Shown piece after piece: positions 1 through 12,700 of a DNA stretch of 64,000 bases (the stretch's first letter is position 1; each line of letters starts with the position of its first letter). The stretch spans positions 47,010,358-47,074,357 of the forward strand of contig OW388300.1 in the NCBI GenBank assembly GCA_936450465.1, in the 5' to 3' direction. Both the position numbers and the translations under genes were made by a program. The stretch comes from Gibbula magus. Its lineage: Eukaryota > Mollusca > Gastropoda > Trochida > Trochidae. Below the pieces are notes generated by a model. The model searched no databases. It was not told the DNA's origin and worked only from the letters and a program-made list of their open reading frames with translations.

Positions 1-300
1 AGCACTAAAGCCCAGTTTACATGCAACCGTTTGACCCCGGGTTAAATTTGCCCATAATGTAGAACGTATTATTTTCAGCTATACCAGCCCGTGTCCGTGA
101 TCACCCATGTCAATATGAATAATAATCATCGATTTAGTCTAGTTCACGGGTGCTTTACTATCGACCCTCAATACAAGTCACCTGGCCTGGAACACAAAGG
201 TGAAAAGGTAACCGTTTGTACTGCCTGTCGAACCATCTTCGATAAGGTCAATTGCCCTGGGTTACACTATAAGGCATGTCATATCTCAGTGTGAACCGGG
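1..300. repeat. Possible foldback repeat
   Basis: The left part (CCCGGGTTAAATTTGCCC near 37-54) and the right part (AATTGCCCTGGGTTACAC near 250-267) are roughly inverse to each other, with related outer arms CCCAGTTTAC and GTGAACCGGG. The 67-codon frame at 91-294 is probably a by-product. From 301 to 700 I see only AT-rich unique-looking sequence. Confidence 0.35.
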
Positions 301-726
301 AATCCCCTTCAAATTCCCAATTAATCTCCAGCAATGAAATGGGTCACCCATCCATGCTGTGAGCCACACCATCGTTGCTGAACTTCACTGTTATCACCCA
401 ACTGAGCTATGCACATGATCACCATGTTATAACAACTTCACTAGTCTTGTTTTGTCCTCTCGTTGTTCTCACCTTGTCTATGTTATCTCATTAGCATACA
501 AACATGTCCACCTACCTTGTTAAATGCACCTTGTATTTAACTTGTGATCACCTTTTCCCATAGGCTTGATATTAGCTATCTAAACAGAAACCTGGCCTTT
601 AATAAATAAATAAGTTGATTATCCATAAATATCATTGTCTTCTCTATTTGGGATGTCTTGAAGAACATCATTTCAGGAAATTTGTGGAGAAAATAAAACA
701 AACTGGAGAGAAATAGGTTTCATTGG

Positions 727-732
727 TTTATT
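727..732 (-). terminator. Candidate distal poly(A) signal AATAAA
   Basis: AATAAA on the minus strand, followed about 25-40 nt later by the T-rich stretch TTTGTTTTATTTTC at about 685-700. This is the usual layout of a cleavage site near 705-712. Confidence 0.5.
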
Positions 733-855
733 CAGTCATTTCCCCACCTGAATCCTGAAGATTCACAACATGCTGAGAACTCAATCAATGTATACAGCAC
801 AGTTATACAGCTACAACTCAACTGTAAAGTCATCTCCCTTGGGTCTCACCTACAC

Positions 856-969
856 CTAGTGAAAGACTCCAGATCTAGTGAAAGACTCCAGATGTAGTGA
901 AAGACTCCAGATCTAGTGAAAGACTCCAGATGTAGTGAAAGACTCCACATCTAGTGAAAGACTCCACAT
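856..969. repeat. 19-bp tandem repeat, six copies
   Basis: Unit (c/g)TAGTGAAAGACTCCAGAT repeats six times with only C/G changes at two positions. It lies in the likely distal 3' UTR of GALNT, so a copy-number change would alter the transcript. Confidence 0.9.
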
Positions 970-3620
970 CTGTGGATGTACACTTCTATGAACTATGATT
1001 GGCTAATAAAGGAATATAAAACTAGCAAGCCCAATATAATTGTCACTCTTAAGGTAAAGAAAAAAACACCATTTAAAAAATAAATTATGCCAGGTCAGAG
1101 AGACCTTATTCTATACACTGTCAATAGGATCTGGCAATCGATGTGTAAATGCACTGTAGAGCTCGGTCTTGCATTAGATCAGATTCATATAGTTCTATAT
1201 AGTGAGGTGCTGGATCTTTCTCTAGATGGTGATTGGACCGGAGGAAATTGTCCTTACAGCTAGTTTTAACTAGACAGACAGCACAAATGATACACAGAAC
1301 TAGCAAGAATATAAGCGATCAAGGTTATTCAATTCGTAATAAACTCATGTCCAAAACAAACGGTAACAACAAAAATGCAAGTTAGTTTAATCCACAAATG
1401 GTGGATACCACTGAAAAATAGTTACATGTTGTGTCCAGCGGTTTACCTAATTTTTCCATTTTGGAAACATTTATCTTACGTTTCAGAAAAATATGTCTTT
1501 ATATTTAAACAAATGTTTTGGAATCTCCTTCAATAGGCCAAATAGGAGAGTGAAATGGAGCTTTAATTACTGTGGTATTACGTCCTACAGTAACGATGTG
1601 TCCAAGAAGGTAGACTATGTCAACAACACTTTATTAACTTGTAAATTTCAATATTTTATGAATGTTAAACATTTAACCATTTTGTCAAAAAAACACTCTC
1701 GAAATTGTGATTCAGTACCCCATTGGTGTTTGAACAGACCTACATATAAGCATCATACCATAGTCAGGGAAATTGTTCATACTTCTTTACGAAAACGTAC
1801 CCATCAAAGTCATTTAAGATATCGACTGTGTCAGGTGGCAGTAATTTGGTTTTGAAAATTGTTTTCATTTCTTTTGGACACTAGTTTATATATCAGAGGT
1901 AAGAAAAGAAGATATTTCTTGAATACAAAAAAAAGTATTATCCAAATGCATTAAAATAATATGCAACTAGGTGAATTTAGCTTAATTTGGTCAACATGAC
2001 CTTTGCCTAAATTTCATAACCTTGACGATGACATGATTTACTGATGAGATTATAGGAGATCCTGTGAAGTATAATGAATAATTCACATGTACTGATAATG
2101 ACTTTACTAAAACAAGTTACTTTGAAATAGCAGAACAGCATTGGTCCCAAGTTAAGAGTCCAAACCAAATCTAACAAATCATAACTTTTTATTCTGAATC
2201 TTGTGTCAAACTAAACTTAACAACTCTTTAAAACTTAAATGATTTAATAAACAGAAAGTTTATGTTCAATAAAAGGTAAAATTTTACCATTATATTTGCA
2301 ACTTGCAAATAATCAACAAAAAAGATGTGATAACTGTTGTAACAAATTGTAAGCACATTTTTCCCCGAAGAAAACCTTTACTTACAATCTTCATGGCGCG
2401 GCACCACAGTCAAGATATGATGGCTTAGTTGGGTTTTAACATTTCAGAACTTGACAAGAAGAAAACAACATCAATATTCAAAGCCACTTAATTTGCATCA
2501 ATTAAAATATGTAAATTTATTTGTATTTCTCAATCAACCAGTATCTAATTGTTTTGTGTAACACCATATACCTACAACTCAAAGTTAACCTTTAACAGTC
2601 CTATCTAAAAATGTTACCATGACAACGACCATAATTGGAGATCAGGATCTGGATTTCAAACTGCAAACTAGAACTATGCGTAACCACGGTAACAGGTAAC
2701 CACGGCAACAAACTATTATGAATAAATACAGGTTGACATTTTTATATAAAATTTTCATTGATCATATATACATTCTCAGAAATGTTATCAAATCTAGATC
2801 AGTATAAAAGACTACAATCACTTTATTCATAAATATACTGCACTCCTCTCTATACAATTGCAGTTCAATTACAGTATAGAATGTCTATACAAGTCCACAC
2901 TAATTTGATTATCTTTCAGCAATTATCAAATCATTTGGGCTTTCTGTGCAAATATGTACAGCATTTTGAACTGGAAACAATTTCTTTCACAAAATTAAGA
3001 CATTTTGAAAAAAAAAAGAGTAACAAAAATTTCTCTAAGCAAGCATTTGAGATTCACTCACAAATTTTGGTTAAATTTACTTTAAAAATGAATGAAGAAT
3101 TTTTTATGAAATTTATTTATCATGCATATTATCAACAAAAGAACAAATGGTAATTGAAAGCTTTAGAAAACACAAACATTGTAAACAAACAAATTGTTTA
3201 CAATCACCATATCTTCAACATCAACAGAAAGACTGAACAATTACAAAATTATAGAACATAATATAAACAACTTCCATGCAATATGATTCATTTGTTTGTA
3301 TACCAGGCATACATGATAAGTAAAAATCTGATCTTAGCACTGATACTTAACCTCAATCATATAACATATTATATAATTATAAACTTTTAAAAACATTTAA
3401 TGAATTAATTTTTTTTAATTTACAAATTCAAAACAAATGGCAACACTAGTGAAAGGTTTTCATTACAGGCATGTAATAACTAGACTGTACAATAGTTAAA
3501 CATTTCAAGTTTATTTTTAATAAAAGATTTTCCATTAAGTTAGATTTTGATGCTCATGCGTTAGCAAACTGTCATCCCTTTCACACAGTTGAAATTATTG
3601 TGTCAGGACTAGGTCTACAA

Positions 3621-3824
3621 GCTATGCACATCCCAACCTCCCTGACTGGCTAATTTACGCCTTGCCGAATTTCCATAACTTTCCCATGCTAACATAGCAG
3701 AGCACTGCACCTCAAATACAGTGGGCTCTGATTTACTAGTACAGAAACATTAAGGTGATGTGGCAAGGCTTAAATCTGCGAGTGATAAAGACTGGCGCCA
3801 GTTATGTTTTGCGAAGGAAAATTG
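3621..3824. repeat. Foldback element, family D copy 1
   Basis: Shares with 11128-11362, 31758-31960 and 55178-55411 the order ACTGGCTxATTTA, GCTGCACC/GCACTGCACC, TxxGCAAGxC and GACTGGCGCxAGTTATGxxTTG. The two ends are inverse to each other. This copy is the most decayed on its left arm. Confidence 0.7.
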
Positions 3825-4010
3825 TGCACGTCCTTAGTAAGGACGTCTAGCAATGATCTGAACTTGTCACAAGAAGGGAAATATTGCAGTTATATAAACT
3901 TGCATAATGTGTACAACTACACTCTTGTGATTACCCCTTATAAAGGATATATCTTTAGTCCCTTGTAACATCTATAATCCATTTTTGGTTGAACTCTTCA
4001 CCCAATTCTG

Positions 4011-4115
4011 TCAACTCTACAAGACCTTTGGGTCAACTCTCCAAACCTTTGGGTCAACTCTCCAAACCTTTGGGTCAACTCTCCAAACCTTTGGGCCAAC
4101 TCTTCAAGCATTTTG
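4011..4115. repeat. 21-bp tandem repeat, about five copies
   Basis: Unit TCAACTCTCCAAACCTTTGGG occurs with the central three units identical and decayed outer units. Within the probable 3' UTR. Confidence 0.85.
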
Positions 4116-5579
4116 GGTCAAATCATCAACCCTGCATGGCTCTACTCTTCAAGCCCTCTAGTTCATGAAATGAATGTAAATGGACAATAAAATAAGCAAG
4201 AGTATGAAATAAGCAATGTAATGCAACAAATTAACACTTTCAAAATTTTGTCAAATATTAAAAAAAGACTTTTGATTCTGATAAAGCTTGAATCCATGAC
4301 TTTGATTGTGAAATGACTTAGAGCTTTTAATAAATAAAATCATCCAAATCCTCTGAATCAAATGTTTGTATTGCCAAATTAATTATAACCATACCATAAA
4401 GAAGAGAAAACAGTAATGCATAAATACATCCAACAACATACCGGTACACAACATATAAGATCACTTTGATGTGACAAGAAGATAATTCACTCAAGTCAAA
4501 CTAATGGGAACAAATAAACCGTTCCCAATGATGATTTATCATTCATCAACAGGATACAAAACAAAGAATACAAAGGGAAATAACTCTTATGCCCCTCTCG
4601 TCAAAGGGGAGCAACTCTCCTTGAACTAAAAACAAAACAACTGTATCTCAAGAATGTAGACCATTTCCTACACATGGCATGCCCTAAAAGAATAAGACGT
4701 CTCTGGATATTTTCAATGGTGTCCTGTTGTTAATGAAGGTTTATTTCTCTGGATGTTTCATCCTGAACAGTATCATTAGCCTCCTGTTAGTGTAGAGTAC
4801 TCACTGGATGCTTCATCTTACACATTATAACCTAAGAAACGTTGGCATGGTTTTGATCAGTATTCTACAGTTCAGAAAATCTTCTATTCCTTGTATCACT
4901 CTCTAATTTTTTGGCATTCTCAACAAGGAAATATTCCATTCACTGAAATGTGATGATTGTAAAAAAGGAATGATCTAATCGAAAACATGTTGACATGCTT
5001 CTCGTTGATGACTAATAATTTTCCTGGTATTAAACACCAGCCACAAGGCTCATGGTCATGTTCATGGACTACCGTCTTGGCAGTATTAAAGGATATAGTC
5101 CTTAACCTGAAATATATAAGGTATATATAATGTTGTGGAAACTATCTTGGCCACAGCATGGACTGGATGAAGTTCATGGTTCCAATGACTCAATATAAAC
5201 AATATTTGATCACACGTGTTACATATCTGATTTCAATGGTCCTCATCAAGCCACAAGCACCTGTTGCAGCTAATAACCAAGGATTGAGAGCGACAAATCA
5301 CATCTGGATAGTCACATCAATGGATGGAAAACAATTGAACCTCTTCATCATTTGGTGAGGGTTGTTCTTGCAAGAAAACAAGTCCCATCAAAGTAAACTT
5401 TCATTGTATAATTTTTCCATAGACAAACAAGAAACACTTCTTCTTTCGGATGAGGTTCCACTCAAGATCCGCAGACTTCACCGATCAGCACCACATAATT
5501 ATTCACATTGTATGTACATATTCACAAATCAAAGGTAATTCGTTAGAGAAAGTCAACAATCAATCTTATTCTTTGTGTT

Positions 5580-5900
5580 TAAACAAAATCAAACTTCTGA
5601 ACCATCAGTGTAGGATGAAGTGCTACAGCCACACATGAAACAACTTATAATCATCTGATTACTACCAAACTTTTATCGATTGTAATTTCCTCGCATAATT
5701 TTTATCTTATTTTATGTGTTCTCTCAAAATCAAGCTTCTGAACCAAAAGCCATCATCATTGGATGAAGAACTGCTCATGGACGAAAAGCCATCATTGTAG
5801 GATGAGATACTAGAGCCAGAGATGAAACAAATCATCTGATTACTTCAAAACTTTTATGTTCCTCCATCAATTATAATTTATTCGCATTTTTTCCCTGATA
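5580..5900. repeat. Diverged tandem duplication, about 140-190 bp units
   Basis: Two blocks share, in order, ATCAAxCTTCTGAACCA, GGATGA, AGCCA, ATGAAACAA, ATCATCTGATTACT, AAACTTTTAT and a CGCAT end. Copies are about 5586-5716 and 5727-5897, with a third partial match at 5950-5990. Old duplication inside the likely 3' UTR. Confidence 0.6.
5877..5882 (-). terminator. Candidate proximal poly(A) signal AATAAA
   Basis: First AATAAA I found downstream of the TAG, about 760 nt away. It has no strong GT-rich element after it, so I rate it below the distal site. Use would give a 3' UTR of roughly 0.8 kb. Confidence 0.3.
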
Positions 5901-6642
5901 TTCTCCACTAAATGTAAAAACAGTTCCAATTTTGGTCCTGAGAGGAAAGTGAAATCATCTGACTGCTGAAAATTGTCATGTTTCTTTTTATCTTGTGGTT
6001 TCTTTCTTTGCAGAAGATTCTTTATCGTCACTTTAACATTATTGTTCTGTGAAACAAATTTAAATGCTTTGAGGTTTCTTCAAATAGTATTTTGGTACAA
6101 TGCCCAATCAAGTAAGTGTATCAAGATCAAAGGTTTGTGTCTGCACAGCAGACTGGTAACCTTGCAAGTTGATTTCAAACCCTGTTAAAAAGTCCTATGC
6201 ACCGAATCAAAAGTGTTTTCTTTATAGTCATTGTTCGATATTAAAGGTAATTCATTAATGAATAGTCATGTCCTCCAACCTGTACTGTTTCCACATTGAA
6301 ATCCATTCAAATTGCACTCCAATATGTGATCAAGTTTCTATGCTCTTTGAATATGGTCAACATTGTCACTGTAATAAATCAAGGGCACATGAAAGATTAT
6401 TACAATGAGTCTTGGCACATCAACCCTCCCAACTTCTTCTCGAGCAATAACTTGTCAATATCAAGTCATTTCCTCTTCATAATTGTAAAACATCAAATAG
6501 TTAATCTTCAATATTAAATAGATTTTCCATTTCAGTGGCTATCATTGTCTTACACCCTGTCATATAACAGCTCTTCAATATCAAGATTCTCTGATGTCTC
6601 CACTGAATCTTGCCTATCAACTTTTCCTCTCCAATATTGTAT

Positions 6643-6704
6643 CTACTGCTTCCACTTCATATCACTGAGCATCCATTGTTGAGACGGCAGGCCGTTACAG
6701 TCTC
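6643..6704 (-). CDS. GALNT1/13: GALNT exon 13: lectin gamma repeat end and stop
   Basis: 62 nt coding; acceptor CTTTCACAG. Encodes [19 protein letters not shown] then TAG at 6643-6645. DCNG plus SQQW is the expected gamma-repeat QxW end. The C-terminal tail is nine residues after the Trp, slightly shorter than in vertebrate GALNT1. Confidence 0.93.
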
Positions 6705-9700
6705 CTGTGAAAGGAAGCAAAGTCTGTGTTACTAAAGTATTCATAGGGCTTTATGATGTTATATAAGCTTTGTTAAGCTACGGGCGGTAGGGAAAAGCAG
6801 TGTTTTAAAAATAATGGCATTCAGGTATTGCATTATACTCACATTATTCAATGATTTTTAAAGGACACTGCGTCAAGGATAAAAATGAGATCAGATTTAT
6901 CTACCTATGGTGATTAGAGTGTCACAAGGCAGGAGTGTAATGTTATATCTCATTTGAATGAGACTGGAATAATCCAGGAACCACAGGTAAGGTGTTAATA
7001 GCGACTTCCATATAGCAAAGAGATTTTGGGTCATTGAGAAAAGCTGTGCATCTATTAGAGCAATGTATGCTATTTGCTCTGTATGAAATACGCCTAAAAC
7101 ATTACCAGCCTGAAACCATGATTTGGTCAATTTATACAGTAAAACTAGCCAAAAACCTCCAAAAATTGTCAGTTCGGACGAATACTAACCAAATTACAAG
7201 CTTTATAGGCCTTATTATATACACTGCCATCTGTCAGAGATCTACTCTGTATAGTGTGTACATGGTTTAACTATAGAACAGCTGCCACACTTTGAAGTGG
7301 AAATATCAAATATAATATGCTGCTAAATTTACATTTAAATATTTGTTTGATATTGTAGCTATCAAAGAAGCAGCGTGAGTCATTCCAGTAACACACATGT
7401 CGTTTGATTACATGACTTTAAAGTGAATTACTAATTGTTGAACTGAAACAATATGGCACTTCATCTTCCACCTTCATAAAATAATTAACCATTGTAAAGC
7501 TCAAAAACGCCCTGGAGAAAATCCTGCAAATGTTTAACACAACTTAATTATCAAAAGTAAAAGGATATCAAACAATTGTTTACTGGTCATGAGGTCAACA
7601 CATGTTTTTATGGACCTGCCAAAGGCAATTTGATCAAGGATGTTGAGGATATGGGCAAGGATGTGGGTAAGGAGGCATCCTAGGATGTGGGTATGGATGT
7701 TGGATGTGGGCAGGGATGTGGACAAGGAAGTGGTTGAGGATGTTGATGAGAATGAGAATGTTGGGTTTGGGCTAGATTTTTGGGGGGAGCAGCCTATCTT
7801 AAACAAGTAGCCACTCCTGGATTAATCCAGTAACTAGATGTGGTACCTGTAAATTTGTCCCCCAAAATGGTTTGGGACCAATTTTGATAGAGTAGTTAGG
7901 TGTAACGGTATCTCTTACCCAGTGAAGGAGTGCCTGAATCTCGGACTGAGGGCTTTCCCAGACATAGCCCAGTGTTAGCATGACGTAATGTCAGTGTCTG
8001 AAAATGAATAATTGTTATTAGTATCTGACTAGACATTTACATTAAATTATTTTTAAAAACCTACTAACATATCTTCCTATCTGGATACTGACATCGCAGT
8101 AGAGGGCCCAGATTTCCAAAGCTCTCTTAGCACTAGAGGCCTACTCCTTTCGAAATATCAAAAATTGTTCCGAACGTCCGATACATGCGCGAAGTTAAAG
8201 GAGTGACTTTGAACACTGTTCTGGGTGTGCGGAAGATGTTCTATTGCTGTGCGGCCTGCCTTTTTTTAACATGTTCCGCACGCCCAGGACAGTGTTCGAA
8301 GCCACTCCTTTCACTTCACACATGTACCGGACATTCAGAACAAACACCAGGCAGCGAAAGCAGCAGGCCTCAAGAAAGTCAAATGTCAGTGTTACAACTA
8401 TTTTACCACTAAGACTGCTTTTAAAATCTAGGCACAGCTATCAGTATATACACAACGTAAGTAGGCTACAACGGGACAAGTGCAAATAGTGTACAAATCT
8501 TAATATTGTTTTCAATTTTATTTATATATTATCAATAAGTTGTATCAATATATTTTAACAGGGAGTCTTTTATTGAAAATCATAATAAAGCTTCATGTAT
8601 TAATTACACAATTTGAAAAGACCTTGAAATTATGTACTGGTAAGTGGGTATAAAATTAACTCCCTTGTGAAGTTGTGATACTTTCATTGTCCTACAGCAA
8701 GTAGTAGTGAATGTTCACTTGAAAAGAAAATATCGGACATTGTAAACTAGTTGATTTTTACACTCACTTGATACCAATAATCACTTATACTATGAATTAT
8801 AAGATTACAAAATAATATAGAGTTTTGTGCTCTTCTAATGGTGACAGGAAAATAAAGAGGTATCAGTCTAATAACAAAGCAATATAACATTCCAAGTGAG
8901 AAGCATAATGAAATATGGAATGTCACTGAATATTTCAAACTTAGTAAATCAACAATTCAGTTTGCAGGGTTCAACATATAATGCCCTTATTTTTAAAAAT
9001 CTGATTTATCTCAAATCACCACGAATCCGAGATTGTGAACATTTGTGAGTGTTCATGAACAATTCGGCAAATTTCATGAACAGCAATTAAACTTGTACAA
9101 AATTTGTTAACCAAAATTTATAGCCTTGTGCTGAAAACCTATTAGACATGTAAGAATTATCTACCAATTGAAAGAAATGAATAAGACACAGTTACGAATA
9201 CACTACAGATTTCCATGAATTAAGATGTGTTATCGCATTTCTTGCACTACTAGTTTACGATAGTTCATGACATTTCAATGATTAGTCTGTACTTGTTTCG
9301 TCTTTAATTTGCGACATTTGTAATCGATTCGTAGATGATCTGTGAGAAATTGTGATGAGAACACCAAAATTATCAACCACAAATTTCCAAGAACTTTTTA
9401 CGACGTGCTACGGACTACACAATTATGAATAGTTTAGACAAAATCTACGATACTGCAATTCATAGATGATTTGTGAAAATGTTTGGACAAATGAAATTGT
9501 TTTCACAAATGCCACTAATATTGGGGGAATGTTGCCAAATCAACTTAAAATCGTTTACAGATTTCAAGAATTAATCATGTGTAGTCTACAGATGTGAACG
9601 AATCTGTAAAATTTCCCTTTCATGATGATTCAATTGTAGTGAAATAGGGGCATTATACTAATCAAGAAGCACATAGCTGGCGACAGAGATGTAAATATAA

Positions 9701-12700
9701 CAGCCAGAAACAGAGCGCATATTTTGAGAGGTGGAAATGGCTTTCGAGAGATGCACTAGCATAAAGGTCAGTGTTTTGATGTAGTTGATTTCAACCATTG
9801 CCGTATGAATTGGTAGTAGTAATAACAATCGAACAAGGAATTAATTATCATTATTGATGAGGACAAACACGATGAACAATGAATCAAAGAAGCATAAAAC
9901 AAAATATACAAAGTTACTACAGAAGAAATTGATTTGGTTTTTCATTATGCTTCTTGCTTTATATGAAAACAACATTCAACATGCAACATGAAATACACAA
10001 GCAATTATATACAATGTAAAACTGCACAAATGTGTTGAGAAGTAAGAGATTGCAAGATAGTTTTGACTTAATTAATCCTGAGACTAGAGTACAAAACAGT
10101 ACTTGTCAACTTAAAGATATCTAAAAGTGAAAGTGATCTGCCACAAATAACAGAATTCTAAACTCCAGGTCATAATTCAGAAAAGTATTTTTCAAAATAC
10201 TCAATTGTTAGAAACCATACAAAGAAACCAAAAAGACATTAAGAATAAGATATTCATTTAAGACATTTTGGAACACATTCATTACAAAATACCTTTCACA
10301 GAGAGAGATGCCAAATTTAGTACATTTTGATTTGAAAGCCTCATTTCAATCTAGATAATTACAAAAGACAGCAAATACAATATATAGAAGTGCAAATTAC
10401 TTTTAACATTTGAAGCATTCTAAAACCTATTTTCTTCCGTGCACATCTTAATATATATATTGATGTGATGTATTGCTAGGTAATATGTGTACTTTCTCTC
10501 TAATGTGCAGGCTATGTTACTATGATAATAGAACCCATGCCCGCATTTGGTTATACTTACCAATAATGTATATCATAAATGGGGAAGGTTTTTGGAAATA
10601 TTTCTTTACTTTTCTCTGATATTAAATCTATTATTTTATAATTTATGTCAATCTTAGATTAAACAAACATAAAAACTATAAACGCTTCAATCAACAGTAA
10701 AATATTAAATTTTGTAACCAAACATTTATCAAGATTATTAACATTCTAAAATTCAGCTTTTTCATTGAAATATGTGTACTCATATTTCATTTTTCACATT
10801 TAAAGCCTGAGATTTTCAATCAATTCAAAACAAACATTTATTCAAAAATGCAACCAAAAGGATTGTTATAAGTAGAACATTTCTTTCCAGATGTTACACA
10901 GTTTCATAATATCAATTAACAACTTTCAAACTTCAAACAGGAAGCAGTTAAACCAAAAGTGCTCACAAAAAATCCTTTATATCAGGATTATGTTTGAAAA
11001 ATTACCACAAACACTATCATAATTGTAACCTTTTTTAACATTTCAAACTATAAGATATTTATTTGTATTTCAAACACAGTAAAGCAAAGGAATTCAACCA
11101 AAGCAACCCCAGTAATAAAAGAGAGCTTGGGGGCTTGGCAACTTTCCTCCACAAGGCATACCTCGTGCCACTCTCCATCACTGGCTGATTTAAGTCTTGC
11201 CGCATTTCTTAACATTTCAGTACTATCATAGCAGCGCTGCACCAGAATTGCATGGTGGGTTCTGTTTTGCTTGCACAGTGAAGTTGAGGATATGCGGCAA
11301 GACTGTTAGCCAGTGGTGGACACTGGCGCAAGTTATGCCGTGTTGAGTGAAGTGGGGGGCTGGGAGGGACGTCCTGAACCTGTGGGTCTACTACCTGTGA
11401 ACTGTAATCCCACTCAGTGTTGGACTGATCGCACCGGGCGAAATACACCGAGTTTGCATAGGTGACTTGTACACACATATTCTCGTCGGTCATTATCTGT
11501 TTCTTCCTCGTATAAGCAAACACCTAACGTCATCAGAAACAAAAGTAAACTCAAAAAGTGAAAGTACAATACAACATGCTGTGATTGAGTGCACATGGAG
11601 ATGTGGTCTCCTCTCCTCTCCTCCAGACGCTGCAAGGAATAAAAGTGATTAATTGAAGATGGAGGGTGGTCCAAGGGAGGGAACTCTATTTGCAATAAAA
11701 TTCTCGATCAGTACAGACATGATTGTCTTAAATGGTTTTCTTGATTACTTATTTTTTAATGTTGGGCACATAAATATTTTGCATGATATGTAAGGAAATA
11801 TAATTTGTATGTATTATACATATTTGCCGTAAATGTTGTCCTAAAAAATAACTATAAATCAAAATTGTCCTATAGACAATTTCACAATATTGTGTTGTGG
11901 GTTTACTGATTAAAGAAATATTTGCACAACTGATCAAATGAAATATTATTCTTTTTCAAATCCAAACATTTCCATATTTTTCCATGTGTTTTGATGAATT
12001 GGCATCCAAACCCTAAAGACTTGCCAGAAATATAAGATCGGGATAGTTTTTAAAAGATATTTGGAGAAATAATTGGGTTTCAAACCGACTGAGAAATCAT
12101 GATGCGAAGAGAGTTGTCCCTTGTCCCACTCCACCGTGGAGTGGAGCCAGCAGAATGGACAATACGAATACATGCTCTCACTGACAATATGAAACTAGTA
12201 ACACGGATCTAGTAATGTACATGCAAACTGAGAAATAATATACAAACACACCTAGAAATAAATAAAAGGCCAAAACTATAGATCCTAATTTCCACTGATT
12301 GCATGAAAAACTACCTACTTCATGCAACACTGAAGAGTGTTGTTTTGTTGTTTGGGTTGACAGTCAACAATGATATTGTCAGACACAAATTTTAGAAGTG
12401 CCTAGTGGAGTGCCTATCACCTCAATAAAATTCTGAATCCCCTTCATAACAATTTCTTTTTAAAACTTCATTTTGTTCATAACCAGAGAGAGCAAATTGA
12501 AACTAAATGAATAAGCATCAGCCAAAAAAATTAAATTTAAAACTTTCTTGAGCTAATCTCAAAAACTAAAAGTAAAGATGAATTATGAACTACGAAAATA
12601 AAATTCACATACTACCACAACAAAATAGAGGGAACTAAAAAGTTTTTGAAAAAATTATAGTCTAACTTAAAGTTAATTGCCAGATCATTAAGAAAAAGCA

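Larger units (their letters stand above)
733..6642 (-). other. GALNT1/13: Probable long 3' UTR of the GALNT gene
   Basis: The 5.9 kb downstream of the stop contains no recognisable coding exon. It has far fewer transposons than the introns: one old foldback (about 3621-3824) and a few local tandem repeats. Possible poly(A) signals lie at 5877-5882 and 727-732; the second has a T-rich downstream element. Usage of the distal site would make a UTR of about 5.9 kb. The antisense ORFs here (for example 1493-1855 and 2881-3153, plus strand) show no family resemblance. Confidence 0.5.
7998..11394 (-). other. Intron between exon 11b and exon 12 (3.4 kb)
   Basis: Contains the 8133-8372 palindrome, a 0.7-kb candidate transposon at 8978-9658 and a foldback at 11128-11362. 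About 8380-8970 and 9660-11120 are AT-rich with nothing I can name. With exon 11a the intron is 7998-12969. Confidence 0.85.

Noticed and set aside
1493..1855. 120-codon plus-strand ORF
   Set aside because: Longest non-repeat ORF outside the gene, but antisense to the likely 3' UTR and without recognisable motif, low-complexity signal or splice context.
856..4115. CRISPR-like arrays from the 19-bp and 21-bp repeats
   Set aside because: Units are directly adjacent with no spacers, and the DNA is animal.
8185..8489. Two overlapping plus-strand ORFs
   Set aside because: Both lie across the long palindrome at 8133-8372; frames arise from repeat sequence.
11414..11695. Minus-strand ORF of 93 codons overlapping exon 11b
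   Set aside because: Different frame from the lectin exon; shadow ORF.
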